Part shown: positions 6,801 through 10,397 of the stretch, piece by piece
Layout: each line of letters opens with the position of its first letter
Position numbering within the stretch: the stretch's first letter is position 1
Source of the DNA: DATJPR01 sp035506295
GTDB lineage: Bacteria > Bacteroidota > Ignavibacteria > UBA10030 > UBA6906
Assembly: GCA_035506295.1 (NCBI GenBank)
Contig: DATJPR010000162.1
Location: 1 to 10,397 of the forward strand
Length of the DNA stretch: 10,397 bases
Reading direction: 5' to 3'
Made by a program: the position numbers and the translations under genes
The notes under the pieces: model-generated
What the model saw: only the letters and a program-made list of their open reading frames with translations
Databases searched by the model: none
What the model was told of the DNA's origin: nothing

Positions 6801-8216
6801 ATGCAAGAATCCCCATCCGGTGCCTCTCCTGAACCCGCGCGCTCGGTGCTCAGGCAAACTGTCGATGAGTTGAAGCAACCGTTCGCCGACCTGTTCCGTG
6901 CCTCGCAGGCACTGACGGCGATCAACATCTCCTATCTCCTCGAAGGGCTCACGTATTTCGGCGTCGTGGGCCTTCTTGCGATCTTCTTCAACAACTACAT
7001 CGGGCTGAACGATATCGACGCGGGGCATATGGTCGGCGTCCTGACCGCCGGGATCACTCTGGCCATGCTCTTGCTCGGCGCGACGGTCGATCTTGTCGGG
7101 CCGCGCCGCGCCCTGATAATCTCCCTCGCCCTGATGCTTGTCGGCAGAATCCTTTTGACGGTCAGCCCTGAAGTCTCGACAGCGCGCGGCATGTGGACCG
7201 GACCTCACCTCGCGGCCATGGGTGGAATCCTCTGGATCGTGCTCGGCTACGGCATCTACCAGCCTGCATGCTACGCGGCGGTCAAGCAGTTCACCTCGCC
7301 GACGACGGCAGCGATGGGGTATGCCATGCTCTACGCCCTGATGAACCTCGGCGGCTTTTTGCCCGGCCTCATTTCTCCGCCCATCCGAAGGTCGTTCGGG
7401 ATTCCCGGAGTGTTCTGGGTCTACGTGGCATTGACGGCGGCCGGGATTGTGGTCATTGCAACGCTGCTGACGAACAAGGCGATGCGGCACGCGAGAGAGG
7501 CCTCGGGCGCGGAGCAGGCGACCCCCGGGTCCACGGACAAGGAGAAACCGCTCACGGAACGGATCAAGTTCTATCTTGAGCACTTCCCCCTCAAAGACCT
7601 CCGCTTCATGTACTTCATTTTCATTCTGGTCCCGGTCCAAACGCTGTTCGCCCACAACTGGCTGACCTTGCCGCAATACTGCAATCGCGCATTCACCGGC
7701 GTGGTCAGCGACAACTACGAGTTCTTCGTCAACTTCAGCCCGCTCCTCATCTTCATCCTCACTCCCGTCATGACCGCGCTGACCGCGAAGAAGGACACCT
7801 ACACGATGATGATCATCGGCACCTTCGTGATGGGAGCGCCGACGTTTCTGTTAAGCTTCGGACCCAATATTGTCACGCTCTTCGCCTTCCTCATCTTCAT
7901 GACGCTGGGAGAGGCAATCTGGTCGGCCCGCTTCCTTCAGTGGGTCGCGGAGATTGCGCCGAAAGAGATGACCGGCATCTACATGGGGATCGGTCAGTTC
8001 CCGTGGTTCCTCACCAAAGTCGTGGTGAGCCTGTATTCGGGCTGGTTCCTCGAGAAGTTCTGCCCCGCCGGCGTGCCGCCTTCGGAGCTGCACACGGAAA
8101 CGATGTGGCTGATCTACGGCTTCATTGCCATTATGACACCGGTCGGCCTGTTGCTGGCGCGCGGCTGGATGACAAAGGGGTTCAAGGTGCGATTCGAAGA
8201 GGCAAAGCCGGCCTGA
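6801..8216 (+). CDS. MFS transporter, POT/PTR-like (probable peptide or small-solute transporter)
   Basis: A 471-residue polytopic protein with about 12 membrane helices and a cytoplasmic loop at roughly 226-265 rich in charged residues. D-L-V-G-P-R-R-A-L at 97-105 corresponds to the MFS motif A loop. S-Y-L-L-E-G-L-T-Y-F-G near 44-54, Y-A-L-M-N-L-G-G-F-L at 178-187 and G-E-A-I-W-S-A-R-F-L-Q-W-V-A-E-I-A-P-K at 370-388 recall proton-dependent oligopeptide transporters, though the match to their signatures is loose. A substrate cannot be assigned; peptide or muropeptide uptake would suit the neighbourhood but is inference. The ATG at 6801 lacks a Shine-Dalgarno sequence, and the soluble N-terminal ~35 residues precede the first helix. 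It is divergent from the symporter and followed on the same strand by the asparaginase-like gene 44 bases later. Confidence 0.8.
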   Translation: MQESPSGASPEPARSVLRQTVDELKQPFADLFRASQALTAINISYLLEGLTYFGVVGLLAIFFNNYIGLNDIDAGHMVGVLTAGITLAMLLLGATVDLVGPRRALIISLALMLVGRILLTVSPEVSTARGMWTGPHLAAMGGILWIVLGYGIYQPACYAAVKQFTSPTTAAMGYAMLYALMNLGGFLPGLISPPIRRSFGIPGVFWVYVALTAAGIVVIATLLTNKAMRHAREASGAEQATPGSTDKEKPLTERIKFYLEHFPLKDLRFMYFIFILVPVQTLFAHNWLTLPQYCNRAFTGVVSDNYEFFVNFSPLLIFILTPVMTALTAKKDTYTMMIIGTFVMGAPTFLLSFGPNIVTLFAFLIFMTLGEAIWSARFLQWVAEIAPKEMTGIYMGIGQFPWFLTKVVVSLYSGWFLEKFCPAGVPPSELHTETMWLIYGFIAIMTPVGLLLARGWMTKGFKVRFEEAKPA

Positions 8217-8260
8217 CGCAACAATCCGGCACCCAGGGAACAACGGAGTGAACGACGCCC

Positions 8261-8755
8261 ATGTCTGTTCGCGTGATTGTGACGGGGGGAACATTCGACA
8301 AGGAATACAACGAGCTGGAGGGGACGCTCTATTTTAAGCAGACCCACGTCCCGGAGATGCTGACGCTCGCCCGCAACAAGGTCGTCGTCGCGGTGACCGT
8401 GCTGATGATGATCGACAGCCTGGAGATGACCGACAAGGACCGGGAGCATATCCTCCACGCGTGCAAGACATGCGCGGAAAACCGGATCGTCATTACGCAT
8501 GGAACGGACACGATGGAGATCACTGCGCGCGTGCTCGGGCACGCCGGGCTGGACAAGACGATCGTGCTGACGGGCGCGATGATTCCCTACAAGTTTGGAA
8601 GCTCGGACGGATTTTTCAATCTTGGAAGCGCGCTCGCGTTCTCGCAGTCATTGCCCCGCGGCGTCTATATCGCCATGAATGGTCGGTACTTCACGTGGGA
8701 CAACGTGAAGAAAAACAAAAAGGCGGGAATGTTCGAAGAGAAAAAAGATCAATAG
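8261..8755 (+). CDS. Single-domain asparaginase-like protein
   Basis: The 164-residue protein matches only the N-terminal catalytic domain of type I/II L-asparaginases, which are usually about 330 residues with two domains. Key residues are kept: T-G-G-T11-F near the N-terminus, D52-S53 in the substrate loop, T-H-G-T82-D83-T with the second catalytic Thr-Asp pair, T-G-A-M-I-P followed by S-S-D-G-F-F-N-L at 104-121, and K151 in N-V-K-K where the classic D-V-T-K lysine sits. The second domain, which in canonical enzymes completes the active site of the partner subunit, is absent; the protein ends in a natural charged tail (E-E-K-K-D-Q) and no remnant of the missing domain is visible before the next gene. 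It is probably a stand-alone family, not a broken gene. Amide hydrolysis is likely but the substrate is open. GGAG lies 12 bases before the ATG. Probably cotranscribed with the MFS gene. Confidence 0.82.
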   Translation: MSVRVIVTGGTFDKEYNELEGTLYFKQTHVPEMLTLARNKVVVAVTVLMMIDSLEMTDKDREHILHACKTCAENRIVITHGTDTMEITARVLGHAGLDKTIVLTGAMIPYKFGSSDGFFNLGSALAFSQSLPRGVYIAMNGRYFTWDNVKKNKKAGMFEEKKDQ

Positions 8756-8801
8756 ACGATGATCGCCGGACAATAGAGAATAGCCGACCTCGGTGCAATC
8801 C

Positions 8802-9698
8802 TCAGTAGCGCGTGACAGACAAGCTGGAGATGCCCGCCTCCAGTGTGAGAAACACCTTCTTCTCCGCTGTACCAAAATTCTCCGTCCGGTATCTTCCCTC
8901 TGCGACCCTCTCGAACCCTCTGAAGTCCTTGTGCGACAGCGGCGTGTCGGCGTCGAGCTCACAGGCCGAAGACGCCGGGATGGCAATTCGTATGGAGGAG
9001 GCGCCGGCGGTGATTGAACACCGCACGTCCGGCGCCTTGTCGCCCAGGCGCAGGTGAATATCCGAGACGCCCGATTCGATCGTGATCCGCTCGATGCGCA
9101 GGAGAGAGAGATCGAGATCCATACGCGAAGCCCCCGTGGCGATACGAAGGTCCCAGGGGATCGTCGGATTGAACCTCGCGCGCACGCGATTCCCGATCCT
9201 GCTGAACACCCAACCCGACCTTCGACCTTCCTGGAGAAGTCGAAGGTCTTCGCTCTCCGCAATTCGCTCGGCATCGAACACGAAATGACCCGTGCTCGCA
9301 TGGACGGTCGCATCAAAGAGCAGATCCGTTGATCCCTCGACAACATACGTCCCGGCGCCGGCCTCGAGTCGGAACGTCCCCCTTGTCGTTGAATCGCCCA
9401 GCGGCCTGGAGAATTTCACTTCCTCACGCGGATTGATCCGAAATACCTCGCCCGCGCCGGCAATCCAGTCGACAACGATGCCGAGGATGCACGCGCACAC
9501 CAGACCAAGCAGAACGACCGGGATCTGGCCGAACCAGCGCTTACGATACAACACCCAGACCCCGAGGAGGATTAACGCCAGCGGCCAGAGCATCCCGAAC
9601 ACATACCATTGCGATGGCAACAGCCCGAAGCGTTCGAGGAGCAGGAACGCTCCGAGGCCTATGAAAAACGAAGCCAGGAAGAGTCGAAGAGGTGACAT
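8802..9698 (-). CDS. LiaF-like membrane protein with toast-rack type C-terminal domain
   Basis: Residues 5-80 of this 298-residue protein contain three hydrophobic segments (about 7-23, 33-51, 58-80). Segment two has the W-P-L-A-L-I-L-L-G pattern (38-46) characteristic of LiaI/LiaF/DUF5668 membrane modules. The rest is a soluble, beta-strand-rich domain with repeated short turns such as E-A-G-A-G-T-Y, A-T-G-A-S-R-M-D-L, E-S-G-V-S-D-I-H-L and T-A-G-A-S-S-I-R-I-A-I-P, typical of the right-handed 'toast-rack'/DUF4097-like fold. In Firmicutes LiaF restrains the LiaS sensor kinase for cell-envelope stress; no kinase or regulator is seen here, so the role is unknown. It follows the DUF5668 gene by 52 bases on the same strand, and converges with the asparaginase gene across 46 bases with no convincing terminator. 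Confidence 0.78.
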   Translation of the reverse strand: MSPLRLFLASFFIGLGAFLLLERFGLLPSQWYVFGMLWPLALILLGVWVLYRKRWFGQIPVVLLGLVCACILGIVVDWIAGAGEVFRINPREEVKFSRPLGDSTTRGTFRLEAGAGTYVVEGSTDLLFDATVHASTGHFVFDAERIAESEDLRLLQEGRRSGWVFSRIGNRVRARFNPTIPWDLRIATGASRMDLDLSLLRIERITIESGVSDIHLRLGDKAPDVRCSITAGASSIRIAIPASSACELDADTPLSHKDFRGFERVAEGRYRTENFGTAEKKVFLTLEAGISSLSVTRY

Positions 9699-9750
9699 GT
9701 CTTTGCGTCCGTTGGTAAGATCCTACACCAGTTGGTTGTTCCTGAAAGCG

Positions 9751-9966
9751 TCAATTCCGCGGCCTCACGATCAGCACCAACCCTATCCCAATGAGAATAA
9801 GGGGCCAGTAGTCCCGAAATCGAATCCCGGGATAGAGATTGTGGGCGATAATGAGCGCGCCGAGGAGGATAAGCGTCACCCCGCTGACGACGCGCCCGCG
9901 CCGCACTCGCCGCTGTGCAACTCTTGCGTCTGAGTCTTTGACCATTTCATCTTTCATCGTGTGCAT
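9751..9966 (-). CDS. Small DUF5668/LiaI-type membrane protein
   Basis: A 71-residue protein with a charged, Arg-rich N-terminus (residues 1-25), a membrane segment at about 28-44, a short polar link, and a second segment at about 53-67 containing D-Y-W-P-L-I-L-I-G-I-G, the hallmark of the LiaI/LiaF-like transmembrane module. The second helix pattern matches that of the larger protein encoded 52 bases downstream, so the two probably work in one envelope-associated complex. ATG 9964-9966 was preferred over the ATG three codons later because GGGAA sits 4 bases upstream of it. Function unknown beyond membrane location. Confidence 0.72.
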   Translation of the reverse strand: MHTMKDEMVKDSDARVAQRRVRRGRVVSGVTLILLGALIIAHNLYPGIRFRDYWPLILIGIGLVLIVRPRN

Positions 9967-9980
9967 TGCATTCCCGTGAG

Positions 9981-10100
9981 TGCCCCTCCTTCGGTTTCTG
10001 CCTGCTTCCTACTACTTACCGCATGCTCCCGACGCCCCACCACGTTTTCTTCCTACTTTCTACATCCTACTTCCCACTCTTAGCCCATCCCCGGCTCTCC
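9981..10100. repeat. Pyrimidine-rich intergenic tract with TCCTACT repeats
   Basis: The gap between the alpha-2-macroglobulin-like stop (10101) and the DUF5668 start (9966) is mostly C and T on the plus strand. TCCTACT occurs three times exactly (10007-10013, 10051-10057, 10065-10071), with looser copies such as TTCCCACTCT at 10071-10080. Like the tract at 390-439 it lies just 3' of a minus-strand stop codon, so transcripts there would be purine-rich. No clear gene, promoter or hairpin terminator is visible in it. Confidence 0.5.
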
Positions 10101-10397
10101 TCACCTGGATATCGTCACGCTTCCGCCGCCGCTCACCGAGTGATACTCGCCATTGTACATGGCCTCCGCGATGATCGGGGCATAGACGAATCTCCCCGGA
10201 GACACGGCGCGCATGGCATAGTAGAAGAGCTGTTGCTTGCTCCCGCCGGGATGGAAACTCGTGAAGAAATTGATCCTGTCATCCCGCACATCCAGGTATT
10301 CCGGTGTCGTTCCGTCCTTGACAAACGTATAGGATGCCATCTCCGTGAGGCGCGGGTTCTCGAGCTCAAATCCGGCCGGCAGCAAATCGCTGACCGC
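10101..10397 (-). CDS. Bacterial alpha-2-macroglobulin-like protein, C-terminal end
   Basis: The frame is open from the window edge to TGA 10101-10103, giving the last 99 codons only. The segment reads D-L-L-P-A-G-F-E-L-E-N-P-R-L, then L-D-V-R-D-D-R-I-N-F-F-T, Y-Y-A-M-R-A-V-S-P-G-R-F-V-Y-A-P and E-A-M-Y-N-G-E-Y, ending S-G-G-G-S-V-T-I-S-R. These are the conserved motifs of the C-terminal domain of large (1500-2000 residue) bacterial alpha-2-macroglobulins (YfhM type), periplasmic protease-trapping proteins. The thioester (CxEQ) and bait regions lie outside the window. These proteins are often encoded next to the peptidoglycan polymerase PbpC, which would lie outside this window if present. 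Confidence 0.85.
   Translation of the reverse strand, partial: AVSDLLPAGFELENPRLTEMASYTFVKDGTTPEYLDVRDDRINFFTSFHPGGSKQQLFYYAMRAVSPGRFVYAPIIAEAMYNGEYHSVSGGGSVTISR

Larger units (their letters stand above)
6722..6812. repeat. 11-base inverted repeat bracketing the MFS promoter and start codon
   Basis: GGATTCTTGCA at 6722-6732 is matched by its exact reverse complement TGCAAGAATCC at 6802-6812, 69 bases apart. The left arm overlaps the 13-base shared element; the right arm begins inside the MFS start codon. It may be a pair of oppositely oriented binding sites, but the right arm also encodes residues 1-4 of the transporter, so chance cannot be ruled out. Confidence 0.4.

Noticed and set aside
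5672..6832. A 386-codon plus-strand frame opposite the symporter
   Set aside because: Composition is rich in Arg, His and Asp with no motifs, and it mirrors the coding pattern of the symporter on the other strand.
5808..7676. A 622-codon open frame on the minus strand overlapping the symporter and the MFS gene
   Set aside because: Its product is highly charged and low in hydrophobicity, with no recognisable domain, and it overlaps two genes with clear family motifs in other frames. It is a by-product of high GC and few stops.
8756..8801. Possible terminator (CCGA..TCGG) between convergent asparaginase and LiaF-like genes
   Set aside because: The stem is four pairs with a two-base loop, too tight and too short, and there is no T-run.

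Overview
The window reads as a chromosomal segment from a GC-rich bacterium. Dense genes, short intergenic gaps, mixed or weak Shine-Dalgarno sequences and the set of families (DUF4922, cytoplasmic-looking SpoIID/LytB, DUF1343, LiaF-like 'toast-rack' proteins, bacterial alpha-2-macroglobulin) point to the Bacteroidota/Ignavibacteriota/Chlorobi side of the tree. That placement is inferred from gene content, not from a marker gene. There is no phage, IS element, CRISPR array, tRNA or rRNA.

Left part (1-6652): a probable peptidoglycan-sugar salvage locus. From left to right it holds the N-terminal part of a glycoside hydrolase family 3 protein (minus), a BadF-type amino-sugar kinase (minus), a DUF1343/NamZ exo-N-acetylmuramidase (plus), then a three-gene minus-strand unit transcribed from right to left: sodium:solute symporter, SpoIID/LytB-domain protein, DUF4922 protein. 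In the likely scheme, NamZ and the GH3 enzyme release MurNAc and GlcNAc outside the cytoplasm, the symporter imports a sugar, and the kinase phosphorylates it. The DUF4922 protein carries an H-x-H-x-Q motif of the GalT/GDP-galactose-phosphorylase type, so it may transfer nucleotides to or from a salvaged sugar phosphate. That last role is a hypothesis and is the most interesting point here. No MurQ etherase is visible inside the window.

Middle part (6653-8755): a divergent promoter region, then a plus-strand pair made of an MFS/POT-like transporter and a single-domain asparaginase-like protein. An identical 13-base element lies in both divergent intergenic regions (upstream of namZ and upstream of the MFS gene), which suggests that the transcription units on both sides share a regulator or promoter type.

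Right part (8756-10397): minus-strand genes. These are the C-terminal end of an alpha-2-macroglobulin-like protein, then a 71-residue DUF5668-type membrane protein and a LiaF-like membrane protein, which look like an envelope-stress or envelope-defence group. Two intergenic tracts (about 390-439 and 9981-10100) are strongly pyrimidine-rich on the plus strand. The first is a strong candidate G-quadruplex on the minus strand.
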